Below are positions 7,433 to 16,499 of a DNA stretch of 64,000 bases, piece after piece; position 1 is the stretch's first letter, and every line of letters begins with the position of its first letter. The DNA is taken from NCBI RefSeq assembly GCF_900100085.1, contig NZ_FNEJ01000005.1:1-64000 (forward strand), given 5' to 3'. The stretch comes from Salipiger marinus. Lineage in GTDB: Bacteria; Pseudomonadota; Alphaproteobacteria; Rhodobacterales; Rhodobacteraceae. The translations under genes and the position numbers were made by a program. The notes under the pieces were generated by a model. That model saw only the letters and a list, made by a program, of their open reading frames with translations, searched no databases and was not told the DNA's origin.

Positions 7433-7956
7433 GCCCGGGCCTGCGCGACCAGCACCGCCGCCGCGCTCCGCGCGGCCTCCACCGCCTCGGGGCCCAGCGT
7501 GACCGCCGCATGGGTCGCGCCCTCGACCAGAACCAGCACCTGATCGACAAGCAGCGGATCGGGCGCCGCGCCCAGATCCGCCGCGACGATCCCGGCCACG
7601 CGCTGCCGGAGCGCGGTCTTGTGCGCCGCGACCGCATCGGCAATCTCGGGGATGTCGCCACCGGTTTCGGCCCGGCTGCGCAGGAACAGGCAGCCCCGCG
7701 CCCCCTCGTCCCGGATCCAGCCAGCAAGCGCCGCAAACAGCGCCTCCACGCTGGAAACCTCGATCTGCCTGAGAAACCGCCGGTCGCGTTCGGCCAGCAC
7801 CGCCGCCATAAGCTGCGCCTTGCTGCCTGCATGTTTGTAAAGCGTGCGGCTCGACATGCCCGCCGCGCGGGTCAGCTGGTCCATGCCCGTGGCCATGTAG
7901 CCATGCCGGTCGAAGAGCCGCTCCGCCGCGTCCACCAGTCTGAGGGTCAGGTTCAT
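7429..7956 (-). CDS. TetR/AcrR family repressor of the MFS operon
   Basis: A 175-residue TetR regulator. The DNA-binding domain spans residues about 1-50 (LVDAAERLFDRHGYMATGMD, then AAGMSSRTLYKHAGSKAQLM). The ligand domain includes EGARGCLFLRSRAETGGD, typical of a TetR subgroup that controls small exporters. The frame is open far upstream, but the ATG at 7956 has a good AGGAG about 6 bp ahead and lies downstream of the operator, so it is the likely start. First gene of a two-gene operon with the MFS transporter, probably self-regulated. Confidence 0.85.
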   Translation of the reverse strand: MNLTLRLVDAAERLFDRHGYMATGMDQLTRAAGMSSRTLYKHAGSKAQLMAAVLAERDRRFLRQIEVSSVEALFAALAGWIRDEGARGCLFLRSRAETGGDIPEIADAVAAHKTALRQRVAGIVAADLGAAPDPLLVDQVLVLVEGATHAAVTLGPEAVEAARSAAAVLVAQARA

Positions 7957-7988
7957 CACAAGGCTCCTTCGGCATCCTTCGGTGCATA

Positions 7989-8008
7989 TGTAAAACGCTC
8001 GTTTTACA
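7989..8008. promoter_or_regulatory. Operator palindrome upstream of the tetR-MFS operon
   Basis: Perfect inverted repeat with 9-bp arms TGTAAAACG/CGTTTTACA around a CT spacer, 33 bp before the tetR start. Size, symmetry and position are typical of a TetR autoregulatory operator. Confidence 0.8.
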
Positions 8009-8083
8009 TTGCAACCCGGCACCGCGGACCAGCGGCGCCTAAAGGGCCGCGACCATCTGGCCGGGGAAGGTTTTCCGCCGGGA

Positions 8084-8151
8084 ATGTGCATCAGACTTAT
8101 CATTGCTGCGCACTTGTGTTTGTCTGCAGCGGAGATAAGTTTGATGCACAT
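8084..8151. repeat. 18-bp inverted repeat (one mismatch) upstream of the nucleotidyltransferase gene
   Basis: Left arm ATGTGCATCAGACTTATC at 8084-8101 and right arm GATAAGTTTGATGCACAT at 8134-8151, separated by 32 bp. The right arm ends 15 bp before the start at 8167, so it overlaps the likely promoter and leader. It is too long and too AT-balanced to be a simple terminator. It could bind a protein at two sites or form a long RNA hairpin hiding the leader. Confidence 0.75.
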
Positions 8152-8166
8152 GATCCGAGGTGAGTG

Positions 8167-9186
8167 ATGCCCGTCCAGTCCCATTCCCGCGCCGCCCATG
8201 TCGCCTATCAGGATCTGCTGCGCCTGCATCTGGAGGACAGCGCGTCAGAGCTCGTCGGCAGCATCGAGGAGCGCCACCGCAACGGGCGCAGCTATCTTTA
8301 CGACAGGTTCCGCCTCGGCACCGAGATGAAGAGCCGCTATCTGGGCGAGGGCACGCCGGAGCTGCGCGCGCGGCTGGCCCGGGCGGCCGAGCTGAAGGCG
8401 CAGGGCGAGGCGCGCCGCAAGACCATGGCGCGGCTGGCGCGGGTGCTGCGCGCCGAAGGGCTGGTCGCCACCGACCGCGACACCGGATCGCTGCTGCTGG
8501 CCTTTGCGCGCGCCGGGGTCTTCCGGCTGGGCGGCACGCTGGTGGGCACCGCCGCCTATGCGCTTTATCAGGGCGAGCTTGGCGTGAGGTTCGGCTCTGA
8601 CGAGCTGGCGCAGACCGGGGACATCGATTTTGCCAGTTTCGAACGGCTGTCGGTCGCGCTTGGCGACCGGGTCGAGGAAAATCCCGGCGACATCCTGCAG
8701 GCGCTGCGCTTCGATCCGGTGCCGGGCGTGCAGGACCGCCAGATCTGGAAATGGCGGCAGAGCCATGGCACGGCCATGGTCGAATTCCTGACGCCCGCGT
8801 TCGGCGATGAACGGGTCAAGCCGCTGCCCGCACTTGGCGTCAGCGCGCAGGCGCTGAATTACCTGAACTACCTGATCGCGGAGCCCATTCCGGCGGTCGC
8901 GCTCTATCGCTCCGGCATCCTTGTGCAGATCCCCCGCCCCGAACGCTTTGCCATCCACAAGCTGATCGTGGCGGACCGCCGTCACGGCGGCCCCGATCAG
9001 GCCAAATCCCGCAAGGACCGCGCACAGGCCGCCTTTCTGATCGCGGTGCTGGCCGAGGACCGCCCCGACGATCTTGCCGACGCCGTGGAGGAGGCCCGGT
9101 CGCGCGGACCGCGCTGGCAGCAGCGGCTGGAGGCGAGCCTTGCCCGCATGCCCGACACCGCAGACCTGCTGCGCGGGCTCACCTGA
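8167..9186 (+). CDS. GSU2403-family nucleotidyltransferase-fold protein
   Basis: A 339-residue cytoplasmic protein. Residues about 120-160 hold a minimal nucleotidyltransferase core: FRLGGTLVGTAAYAL followed by TGDIDFA with Asp152 and Asp154 as likely metal ligands. The N-terminal helical region (RSYLYDRFRLGTEMKSRYLGE) and C-terminal ERFAIHKLIVADRR match the NTP_transf_8/GSU2403 family, whose substrate is unknown. The start at 8167 has GAGG six bases ahead; a GTG three bases earlier is possible. The large inverted repeat just upstream suggests specific control. It lies 87 bp before the DCC gene on the same strand. Confidence 0.75.
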   Translation: MPVQSHSRAAHVAYQDLLRLHLEDSASELVGSIEERHRNGRSYLYDRFRLGTEMKSRYLGEGTPELRARLARAAELKAQGEARRKTMARLARVLRAEGLVATDRDTGSLLLAFARAGVFRLGGTLVGTAAYALYQGELGVRFGSDELAQTGDIDFASFERLSVALGDRVEENPGDILQALRFDPVPGVQDRQIWKWRQSHGTAMVEFLTPAFGDERVKPLPALGVSAQALNYLNYLIAEPIPAVALYRSGILVQIPRPERFAIHKLIVADRRHGGPDQAKSRKDRAQAAFLIAVLAEDRPDDLADAVEEARSRGPRWQQRLEASLARMPDTADLLRGLT

Positions 9187-9273
9187 TCCCCGCGACCACG
9201 TGGCGCAGGCCCTGCGCGCCCGAGGACGCACGGCGCGCTTGCGCCAGCCCCGGATCCGGAGGAAAGTCGCGGC

Positions 9274-9726
9274 ATGACAGCCCCGCCCTTCTCTTATCGA
9301 CAGGATCCGCAGGTTCCCGCTTTTGACGATGCGGCGCCCGTGGCGGTGATGGATGCCGACTGCGCGCTCTGCAGCTGGGGCGCGCGCCTGATCCACCGGC
9401 TTGACCACAGCGGGACCGTGCGGATCTGCCCGGTCCAGACCCCGCTTGGCGCGGCGCTGCTGCGCCATTACGGGCTGCGGCCCGACGATCCGTCAAGCTG
9501 GCTGTTCCTTGATGCCGGGGTGGCGCATGTCGATCTTGAAGCCGCCCTGCATGCCGCGCGGCGCTTCGGCGGCTGGGGACGGCTGGCCAGCCTGCTGCGG
9601 GTGCTGCCGCGACCGGCGCGGGGCTGGCTTTACCGCCGCATCGCACGCAACCGATATGCGCTGTTTGGACGGGGCGATCTTTGCGCCCTGCCGGATCCTG
9701 CCTTTCAGGCGCGCCTGATGCGATGA
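9274..9726 (+). CDS. DCC-family (DUF393) thiol-disulfide oxidoreductase-like protein
   Basis: A 150-residue protein with the defining DxDCxxC motif near the N-terminus (VMDADCALCSWGARLI, Cys30 and Cys33). Further family features are RICPVQTPLGAALLRHYGL, SSWLFLDAG and RLASLLRVLPRPARGWLYRRIARNRYALFGR. The DCC family is predicted to do thiol-disulfide exchange, with few members tested. The stop overlaps the next gene's ATG (ATGA), so the two products are made together. Confidence 0.85.
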   Translation: MTAPPFSYRQDPQVPAFDDAAPVAVMDADCALCSWGARLIHRLDHSGTVRICPVQTPLGAALLRHYGLRPDDPSSWLFLDAGVAHVDLEAALHAARRFGGWGRLASLLRVLPRPARGWLYRRIARNRYALFGRGDLCALPDPAFQARLMR

Positions 9727-11336
9727 GGATCCTGCTGCTTGGCGGATATGGCGTGTTTGGCGTCCGGCTGGCGCGGCTGCTGGTCGCCGACGGGCATGAT
9801 GTCTGCATCGCGGGCCGCAGCCTTGACCGGGCGCAGGCCTGCGCGCGCGATCTTGGCTGCCGGGCGATGGGGCTGGACCGCGCGGGCCCGCTTGACGCGG
9901 TTGCGGATCATCAGGTGGTCATCGACGCGGCGGGTCCGTTCCATGCCTATGGCGCGGATCCCTACCGGCTGGCGCGGGCGGCGCTTGCGGCGGGGGCGCA
10001 TTACCTTGACCTCTCCGACGATGCCGCCTTCTGCCTTGGCATCTCTGCGCTGGACGGTGAGGCGCGCCGCGCCGGGTGCTGCGTGCTTTCCGGCCTGTCC
10101 ACGGTCCCGGCCCTGTCCTCGGCGGCGGTGCGGGCGTTGGCTGGGGCCGAGGTCCCGCGGGTGATCGATGTGGCGATCCTGCCCGGCAACCGCGCGCCGC
10201 GTGGCCTGTCGGTGATGCAGTCCATCCTGTCCGGGGCCGGGCGCCCGATGCCGGTCTGGCGCGGCCAGCAGTGGGACCGCGTGCAGGGCTGGTCGGGGCC
10301 TGCGGATTATGCCCTGCCCGGCGGGCTGATCCGGCAGGGCTGGCAGATCGCGGTGCCGGACCAGCGGCTGTTTCCGGCGCATTTCGGGGCCGACACCGTG
10401 CGCTTCCGGGCCGGGCTGGAACTGGCGGTGATGCGCTACGGGCTTGCCGCATTTGCCCTGCTGCGGCGACGTGTGCCGGTTCCGGTGACCCGGCCCATGG
10501 TGCGGGGGGTCAAGCTGCTGGCCGATGCGCTGGCCCCCTTCGGCAGCGGGCGCGGCGGCATGTCGGTGACGGTCATCACCGATCACGAGACGCGCCGCTG
10601 GACCCTGCTGGCTGAAGACGGCGATGGCCCCTATATCCCCGCCATCGCCGCCCGCGCGCTGCTGCGCCGCCCCACCCTGCCCGCCGGGGCCGGACCGGCG
10701 GTGGAGGCGGTGACGCTGGCCGAGGCCGAGGCCGCGATGTCCGATCTTCGGGTGCGCAGCGACCGCAGCGTCACGGCCAATGATCCGCTGTTTCCCCGGG
10801 TTCTGGGCGACAGCTTTGCCCTGCTGCCGGAACAGATCCGGCAGACCCACCTGACGCTTGACCGCAGCCGCTGGACGGGACGGTGCGAGGTGCAGCGCGG
10901 CACAGGTCTCTGGTCGCGGCTCCTCTGCGCGCTGTTCCGCTTTCCGCCCGCCAGCGCCGATGTCGCGGTCGAGGTCACCAAGACCGTCACGCCGCGCGGA
11001 GAGATCTGGCAGCGGCGCTTTGACGACCGGTGCTTCCGCTCGCATCTTTCCGCCACATCGGGGCGGCTGCAGGAACGCTTCGGCCCCTTTACCTTCACGA
11101 TCGGGCTGCAGGTGCGGGATGGCGCGCTCCATTATCCCGTGACCGCCGGGCGGCTGGGGCCGGTGCCGCTGCCGCGCTGGATGCTGCCGGTGTCGGTCGC
11201 CCGCGAACATGTCTCTGACGGGCGCTTCCGGTTCGACGTGGAGCTTCTGGCGCCTCTTACCAAACGCTGCATGGTCCGGTATCGCGGCTGGCTTCGCGCC
11301 AAGCCGCCCGGCGATCCGTCGCGCCCGCCGAGCTAG
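9723..11336 (+). CDS. Saccharopine-dehydrogenase-like NAD(P)-binding protein with C-terminal DUF4166
   Basis: A 537-residue two-domain protein. The N-terminal Rossmann fold shows GGYGVFGVRLARLL (residues 7-20), VVIDAAGPFHAYG and YLDLSDD, as in saccharopine-dehydrogenase-like NAD(P)-binding proteins. The C-terminal portion (residues about 345-530: LGDSFALLPEQIRQTHL, then LLCALFRFPPASADVAVEV and LQERFGPFTFTIGLQV) is a DUF4166 domain. The pair is common in Proteobacteria but no function is established. The start at 9723 overlaps the DCC stop. The last 4 bp overlap the convergent tetR gene. Confidence 0.8.
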   Translation: MRILLLGGYGVFGVRLARLLVADGHDVCIAGRSLDRAQACARDLGCRAMGLDRAGPLDAVADHQVVIDAAGPFHAYGADPYRLARAALAAGAHYLDLSDDAAFCLGISALDGEARRAGCCVLSGLSTVPALSSAAVRALAGAEVPRVIDVAILPGNRAPRGLSVMQSILSGAGRPMPVWRGQQWDRVQGWSGPADYALPGGLIRQGWQIAVPDQRLFPAHFGADTVRFRAGLELAVMRYGLAAFALLRRRVPVPVTRPMVRGVKLLADALAPFGSGRGGMSVTVITDHETRRWTLLAEDGDGPYIPAIAARALLRRPTLPAGAGPAVEAVTLAEAEAAMSDLRVRSDRSVTANDPLFPRVLGDSFALLPEQIRQTHLTLDRSRWTGRCEVQRGTGLWSRLLCALFRFPPASADVAVEVTKTVTPRGEIWQRRFDDRCFRSHLSATSGRLQERFGPFTFTIGLQVRDGALHYPVTAGRLGPVPLPRWMLPVSVAREHVSDGRFRFDVELLAPLTKRCMVRYRGWLRAKPPGDPSRPPS

Positions 11337-12028
11337 GCGGAGCAGAGGAAGTCCGCAAACTCCTCCGGGTCCGGCATCCGGACCGGGGTGTTGGTGCAGC
11401 CAAGCAGGCGGCTGGTCATCCGTTCCTCCAGCTGCAGGCGCTGTTCCAGCAGCGCACGCCCGCCGGACAGATCCCCCGCCGCGCAGCGCTGGCGCGCCTC
11501 GGCCAGCACCACCCAGCGCAGGCGCCACGCGCGCTGCAGCAGATCGACCGTCATCTCCACATCGACCACGTCAAAGACCCCCTGCTCCACCCCGGCGCGC
11601 ACGAGGGTGCGCATCAGGGGCGTGGCGCGGCGCTGCGCCTCCTGTTCCAGCTTCAGCAGGATGGGTTCGTTGCCTTCGCGCAGCGCGATGCGGATGACCC
11701 CCATGATCTGGTCGGCATGGGCCAGTTCCCACCGCGCGGTGGCGGCCAGAAAGGTGGTGAACCGTGCCACCGGCCCGCCCTCGCTGCGCTCATAGACCGC
11801 CTGCCCGGCGGCGGTGCTGGCATCGGCCAGCCGCATCAGCACCGCCGTCAGCACATCCTCCTTGGAGGTGAAGTGATGATAGAAGCCGCCCTTGGAGATG
11901 CCCGCCGCCTCGTGGATCTGCGCCACCGTCACGTCTTCCCACGGATGGGTGGCGATCAGGCCGGTTGCCACGTCAAGGATGACGGTCTTGCGGTCCTTGG
12001 CGGACATTCTGGAACGCTTCGCAGTCAC
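11333..12028 (-). CDS. TetR/AcrR family regulator divergent from the RND efflux operon
   Basis: A 231-residue regulator. The DNA-binding domain lies at residues about 12-60 (KTVILDVATGLIATHPWEDV, then AAGISKGGFYHHFTSKEDVL). A GTG start at 12028 has GGGAG nine bases ahead; the Met seven codons later is an alternative. The gene diverges from the adaptor-permease pair, with a palindrome at 12060-12078 in the shared region. It is therefore the likely local repressor of the pump, as AcrR is for AcrAB. Confidence 0.85.
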   Translation of the reverse strand: MTAKRSRMSAKDRKTVILDVATGLIATHPWEDVTVAQIHEAAGISKGGFYHHFTSKEDVLTAVLMRLADASTAAGQAVYERSEGGPVARFTTFLAATARWELAHADQIMGVIRIALREGNEPILLKLEQEAQRRATPLMRTLVRAGVEQGVFDVVDVEMTVDLLQRAWRLRWVVLAEARQRCAAGDLSGGRALLEQRLQLEERMTSRLLGCTNTPVRMPDPEEFADFLCSA

Positions 12029-12059
12029 GTTTCCGTTCTCCCTGACCGGTGGCCTTGAT

Positions 12060-12078
12060 TACCGACCGACCGTCGGTA
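12060..12078. promoter_or_regulatory. Operator palindrome between tetR and the RND genes
   Basis: Inverted repeat TACCGAC-CGACC-GTCGGTA, 32 bp from the regulator's start and 57 bp from the adaptor's start. The size and divergent position fit a TetR-family site controlling both directions. Confidence 0.7.
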
Positions 12079-12134
12079 TGTAAAGGCGCAGGCCAGAGGG
12101 CGCGATCACACCTCCATGAGCAAGGGGAACCAGC

Positions 12135-13313
12135 ATGACCGACCATCCCGCCCCCGCGGCACCGACCGAGCCGCTGCGCTTTGAGACCGATCGCGGCGCG
12201 TCCCGGTCGATCTGGATCGCGGTTGCGCTGGTGGTGGCGCTGGTCGGCTGGATGGGCAGCGGCATCATCTTTCCCGGCGAGGCGCCTGCCGCGGAAACCG
12301 CCGCCGAGGATCCGCCGCCGCCTTCGGTCATGGTCACCCGCTCTGCTGCCGAACCCGTGACGCTCAGCTTCCGGGCCGAGGGTCAGGCGCTGCCCGACCG
12401 TGATACCGATGTCATCGCCGAGACCGCCGGAACGGTGATCGAGATGCCCTTCGCCAAGGGCGACCGGGTGGCGCCGGGCGACCTGCTGGCCCGGCTGAAC
12501 TCCTCCCGCGCCGAGGCGGCGCTGGCGCAGGCCCGGGCGCAGCGGCTGAACGCGCAGCGCGAATTCGACAATGCCACCCAGCTGTTTGACCGGGGCGTTG
12601 CCACGCGGGACCGTCTGTCAGAGGCCCGCGCCGCCCTTGCCACCGCCGAGGCCGATGTGGCCAGCGCCGAGGAGGCGATGGAGAACCTTGTGGTCGAGGC
12701 GCCTTTTGCGGGGCGGATCGAAACCCTGCCCGCCAGTCAGGGTGAATATGTGCAGTCAGGCTCCACCATTGCCCGCATCGTCGACAATGATCCGCTGACC
12801 GTCGCCATTCAGGTGCCGCAGCAGGCGCTGAGCCGGATCAGCGAAGGCCAGACCGCGCAGGTCAGTTTCATCACCGGCCAGACCCGCGAGGGCCGCGTCA
12901 GCTTTGTCGGTGCCGCCGCCGCCTCTGAAACGCGGACCTTTCTGACCGAGATCGAGGTCACCAATCCCGGCGGCGAGATCCCGGCGGGCATTTCGGCGCA
13001 GGTCACCATCCCCACCGGCGACGCCACGGCGCATCGGGTCACGCCCTCGATCATCTCGCTGGACGAAAGCGGGCAGCTTGGCGTCAAGACCGTGGAGGAC
13101 GGGCATGTCGCCTTTTACCCCATCGAGATCGTGAAGACCGAGATCGACAGCGTCTGGGTCACCGGGCTGGTGGAACAGGCCGAGATCATCACCGTCGGGC
13201 AGGGCTTCGTGCGCGATGGCGAAGAGGTGCGCAGCCAGCACGCCGAAGGCGAGACGCCGGAAGACACCGAAAGCAGCGCGATCCCGCAGGCGCTGGCGGA
13301 GGATCAGCCGTGA
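12135..13313 (+). CDS. RND efflux periplasmic adaptor (membrane fusion protein)
   Basis: A 392-residue membrane-anchored adaptor. One N-terminal membrane helix (IWIAVALVVALVGWMGSGII, residues about 26-46) is followed by the HlyD layout: lipoyl half (DVIAETAGTVIEMPFAKGDRV), a helical hairpin rich in Ala and Gln, a second lipoyl half (LVVEAPFAGRIETLPASQGE) and a beta-barrel (DPLTVAIQVPQQAL). It would link the inner-membrane pump to an outer-membrane channel; no channel gene is nearby. Its stop overlaps the permease start. Confidence 0.9.
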   Translation: MTDHPAPAAPTEPLRFETDRGASRSIWIAVALVVALVGWMGSGIIFPGEAPAAETAAEDPPPPSVMVTRSAAEPVTLSFRAEGQALPDRDTDVIAETAGTVIEMPFAKGDRVAPGDLLARLNSSRAEAALAQARAQRLNAQREFDNATQLFDRGVATRDRLSEARAALATAEADVASAEEAMENLVVEAPFAGRIETLPASQGEYVQSGSTIARIVDNDPLTVAIQVPQQALSRISEGQTAQVSFITGQTREGRVSFVGAAAASETRTFLTEIEVTNPGGEIPAGISAQVTIPTGDATAHRVTPSIISLDESGQLGVKTVEDGHVAFYPIEIVKTEIDSVWVTGLVEQAEIITVGQGFVRDGEEVRSQHAEGETPEDTESSAIPQALAEDQP

Positions 13314-16300
13314 ACGCGCTGATCGACGCCGCCTTTTCCCGGGGCCGCGCGGTGATGATCCTGCTGGCGATCATCCTGACCGTCGGCGCCGTCGCCTATA
13401 TCGCCATCCCCAAAGAGGCCAATCCCGAGGTGCCGCTGCCCTTGGTCTATGTCAGCACCACGCTGGACGGCATCAGCCCCTCCGATGCCGAACGGCTGCT
13501 GATCGAGCCGATGGAGGCCGAATTCGGCGCCATCGAAGGGCTGGAGCAGATGTCCGCCGAGGCGACCGAGGGCTTTGCCAGCGTGCAGCTGGAATTTGCC
13601 GCAGGCGGCGACATTGACGAGGCGCTCGACAAGGTGCGCGAGGCGGCGGACACGGTGCAGCCCGATCTGCCCGCCGATGCGACCACGCTCAACGTCACCG
13701 AAATCAACACCGCCCTTTTCCCGATCATCACGGCGGTCCTGTCCGGGCCGCTGCCCGAACGCACGCTCAACGACATCGCCGAAGAGGTGCAGGACCGGCT
13801 TGAAGCGCTGCCCGGCGTGCTGGAGGTGGATATCGGCGGCGCCCGCGAGGAATTCCTTGAGGTGCTGATCGACCCCACGGTGTTCCAGACCTACAATCTC
13901 AGCTTCGAAAGCCTGACCAGCCAGCTGCAGCGCAACAACCAGCTGATCGCGGCGGGCGCCATCGAGACCGGCGGCGGGCGCATCGTGCTGAAGGTGCCGG
14001 GCCTGATCGAGGATCTGGCCGATGTGATGGCGATGCCGGTGAAGGTGGACGGCACCACCGTCGTCACCTTTGGCGATGTCGCCACCGTGCGCCGCACCTT
14101 CGAGGATCCGACCGGCTATGCCCGCATCGACGGCCAGCCGTCGCTGGCGCTGGAGGTCACCAAGCGGTCGGGCGCCAACATCATCGACACGGTGGCCCAG
14201 ACCAAGCAGGTCATCGACGAGATGAGCGGCGACTGGCCGGACAGCCTGCGCGTGACCTATCTGCAGGACCAGTCCGAACAGGTGAAGACGCTGCTGTCGG
14301 ATCTGGAGGCCAATGTGATGGCGGCGATCATGCTGGTGATGGTCGTGATCGTCTTTGCGCTTGGCCTGCGGTCGGCGGTGCTGGTGGGCCTGTCGATCCC
14401 CGGCGCCTTCCTTGCCGGGGTGGCGGTGATCTGGGCGATGGGATTCACCATGAACATCGTCGTGCTCTTTGCGCTGATCCTTGTGGTCGGCATGCTGGTG
14501 GACGGTGCCATCGTCACGGTGGAACTGGCCGACCGGCGCCTGCAGGAAGGCGACAGCCCGCGCGACGCCTATGCCCATGCCGCCAAGCGCATGGCATGGC
14601 CGATCATCGCCTCCACCGCCACCACGCTGTCGGTGTTCTTTCCGCTGCTGTTCTGGACCGGGCTCATCGGCCAGTTCATGAAATACCTGCCCATCACCGT
14701 GATCCTGACGTTGGGGGCCTCGCTTTTTATGGCGCTGATCTTCATTCCGGTGATCGGCGGCATGATCGGGCGCAACCAGCCGCGCACCGCTGCTGCCAAA
14801 TCCGCGCTGCAGGCCGCAGAACGCGGCGATCCGCGGACCATCGGCGGGCTGACCGGCGCCTATGTGCGGCTGCTGGAACGCGCGCTGCTGCGGCCATGGA
14901 CAACCGTCGTCTTGGCGCTGGCGCTGCTCTTGGGGGGCTTTGCGCTTTACGGCCAGTTCGGGCGCGGCATCTCGTTCTTCCCGTCGATCGAACCGGAATT
15001 CATGCAGGTGCAGGTGCGCGCCCGCGACAACCTGTCGATCTATGAACGCGACGATCTGGTGCGGCAGGTCGAGGACCGGCTGATCGGCACCGGCGGCATC
15101 CAGAGCATCTATGCCCGTTCCACCATGAGCGCGGGCGGCGGCGACGAGGATGTGATCGGCACGATCCAGCTTGATCTGGTCGACTGGCAGACCCGCCGCC
15201 CCGCCGCAGAGATCGGCGCGGAAATCCGCAACAAGATGGCCGATATCGCGGGCATCGACGTGCAGGTGGAAACCGAAAGCGGCGGCCCCTCCAGCGGCAA
15301 GCCGGTGAACCTGCGCGTCTCGACGCAGGATTTTACCCAGCAGGGCGCTGCGGTGGACACGGTGCTGGCCACGATGGAGCGGATCGGCGGCTTTACCGAT
15401 GTCACCGACACCCGCCCCCTGCCCGGCGTCGAGGTCGCGATCAATGTCGACCGCGCCGAGGCGGCGCGCTTTGGCGCCGATGTCAGCCTTCTGGGTCAGG
15501 CGGTGCAGCTGCTGACGCAGGGCGTGACCGTGACCGATTACCGCCCGCCGGATGCCGATGGCGAGCTTGACGTGCGGGTGCGGTTTCCCAATGACTCGCG
15601 CTCGCTGGCGGAACTGACCAACCTGCGCGTGCCCACCTCGGCGGGGCTGGTCCCCATCTCCAACTTCGTGACCTTCGAACCGGTGGAGCGGGTCGGGGTG
15701 ATCCGGCGCATCGACGAACGCCGTGTCACCACGATCGAGGCGAATGTCGCCTCCGGGCTGCTGGTCAACGATCAGGTCACGGCGCTGCGCAGCGCGCTGG
15801 ATCAGGCCGACCTGCCCGACAGCGCCAGCTACGAATTCGCGGGCGAGGCGGAGGACCAGCAGGAATCGATGATCTTCCTCGCCGCAGCCTTCGTGGCCGC
15901 CATCGGGCTGATGTTCCTGATCCTCGTGGTGCAGTTCAACAGCTTCTACCAGTCCTTCGTGGTGATGAGCGCGATCATCTTTTCCATCGGCGGCGTGCTG
16001 CTGGGGCTCATCGTCACCGGGCGGCCCTTCGGGGTGGTGATGGGGGGCGTGGGCGTCATCGCGCTGGCGGGGATCGTGGTGAACAACAACATCGTGCTGA
16101 TCGACGCCTATAACGACCTGCGCAAGACGGGCCTGTCGCCGATGGAGGCGGCGGTGCGGACCGGGGCACAGCGCCTGCGGCCCGTGGTGCTGACCTCCGT
16201 CACCACGGCGCTGGGGCTCATGCCCATGGTGCTGGGCATGAACATCGACTTCATCGGGCGGGAGATCCTGTTCGGCGCGCCCTCGACCCAGTACTGGACC

Positions 16301-16426
16301 GAACTTTCCAGCGCGATTGCGGGCGGGCTGATCATCGCGACGGTGCTGACGCTGGTGGTGACCCCCGCCATGCTGATGCTGCGCGAAAAGCCGGAGGCGC
16401 GGGCCCTGCCCACCCCCGTTTCCTGA
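13310..16426 (+). CDS. RND family efflux permease (AcrB/HAE type)
   Basis: A 1038-residue inner-membrane proton antiporter with the duplicated RND layout: a membrane helix, large periplasmic loop and six helices, repeated once. Landmarks are IPKEANPEVPLPLVYVST, LPGVLEVDIGGAREE, the helix block ILVVGMLVDGAIVTVEL containing the intramembrane acidic residue, and VVNNNIVLIDAYNDLRKTG in the second half. Together with the adaptor it exports drugs or toxic metabolites; the substrate is unknown. The start is a GTG overlapping the adaptor stop (GTGA). Confidence 0.92.
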   Translation: MNALIDAAFSRGRAVMILLAIILTVGAVAYIAIPKEANPEVPLPLVYVSTTLDGISPSDAERLLIEPMEAEFGAIEGLEQMSAEATEGFASVQLEFAAGGDIDEALDKVREAADTVQPDLPADATTLNVTEINTALFPIITAVLSGPLPERTLNDIAEEVQDRLEALPGVLEVDIGGAREEFLEVLIDPTVFQTYNLSFESLTSQLQRNNQLIAAGAIETGGGRIVLKVPGLIEDLADVMAMPVKVDGTTVVTFGDVATVRRTFEDPTGYARIDGQPSLALEVTKRSGANIIDTVAQTKQVIDEMSGDWPDSLRVTYLQDQSEQVKTLLSDLEANVMAAIMLVMVVIVFALGLRSAVLVGLSIPGAFLAGVAVIWAMGFTMNIVVLFALILVVGMLVDGAIVTVELADRRLQEGDSPRDAYAHAAKRMAWPIIASTATTLSVFFPLLFWTGLIGQFMKYLPITVILTLGASLFMALIFIPVIGGMIGRNQPRTAAAKSALQAAERGDPRTIGGLTGAYVRLLERALLRPWTTVVLALALLLGGFALYGQFGRGISFFPSIEPEFMQVQVRARDNLSIYERDDLVRQVEDRLIGTGGIQSIYARSTMSAGGGDEDVIGTIQLDLVDWQTRRPAAEIGAEIRNKMADIAGIDVQVETESGGPSSGKPVNLRVSTQDFTQQGAAVDTVLATMERIGGFTDVTDTRPLPGVEVAINVDRAEAARFGADVSLLGQAVQLLTQGVTVTDYRPPDADGELDVRVRFPNDSRSLAELTNLRVPTSAGLVPISNFVTFEPVERVGVIRRIDERRVTTIEANVASGLLVNDQVTALRSALDQADLPDSASYEFAGEAEDQQESMIFLAAAFVAAIGLMFLILVVQFNSFYQSFVVMSAIIFSIGGVLLGLIVTGRPFGVVMGGVGVIALAGIVVNNNIVLIDAYNDLRKTGLSPMEAAVRTGAQRLRPVVLTSVTTALGLMPMVLGMNIDFIGREILFGAPSTQYWTELSSAIAGGLIIATVLTLVVTPAMLMLREKPEARALPTPVS

Positions 16427-16499
16427 GGCGGGATCCGCACGCTGGAACAACGCCGCCCCGGGCCGGTTCATGGACCTCAAACCCATGCCGGAGGACGAT

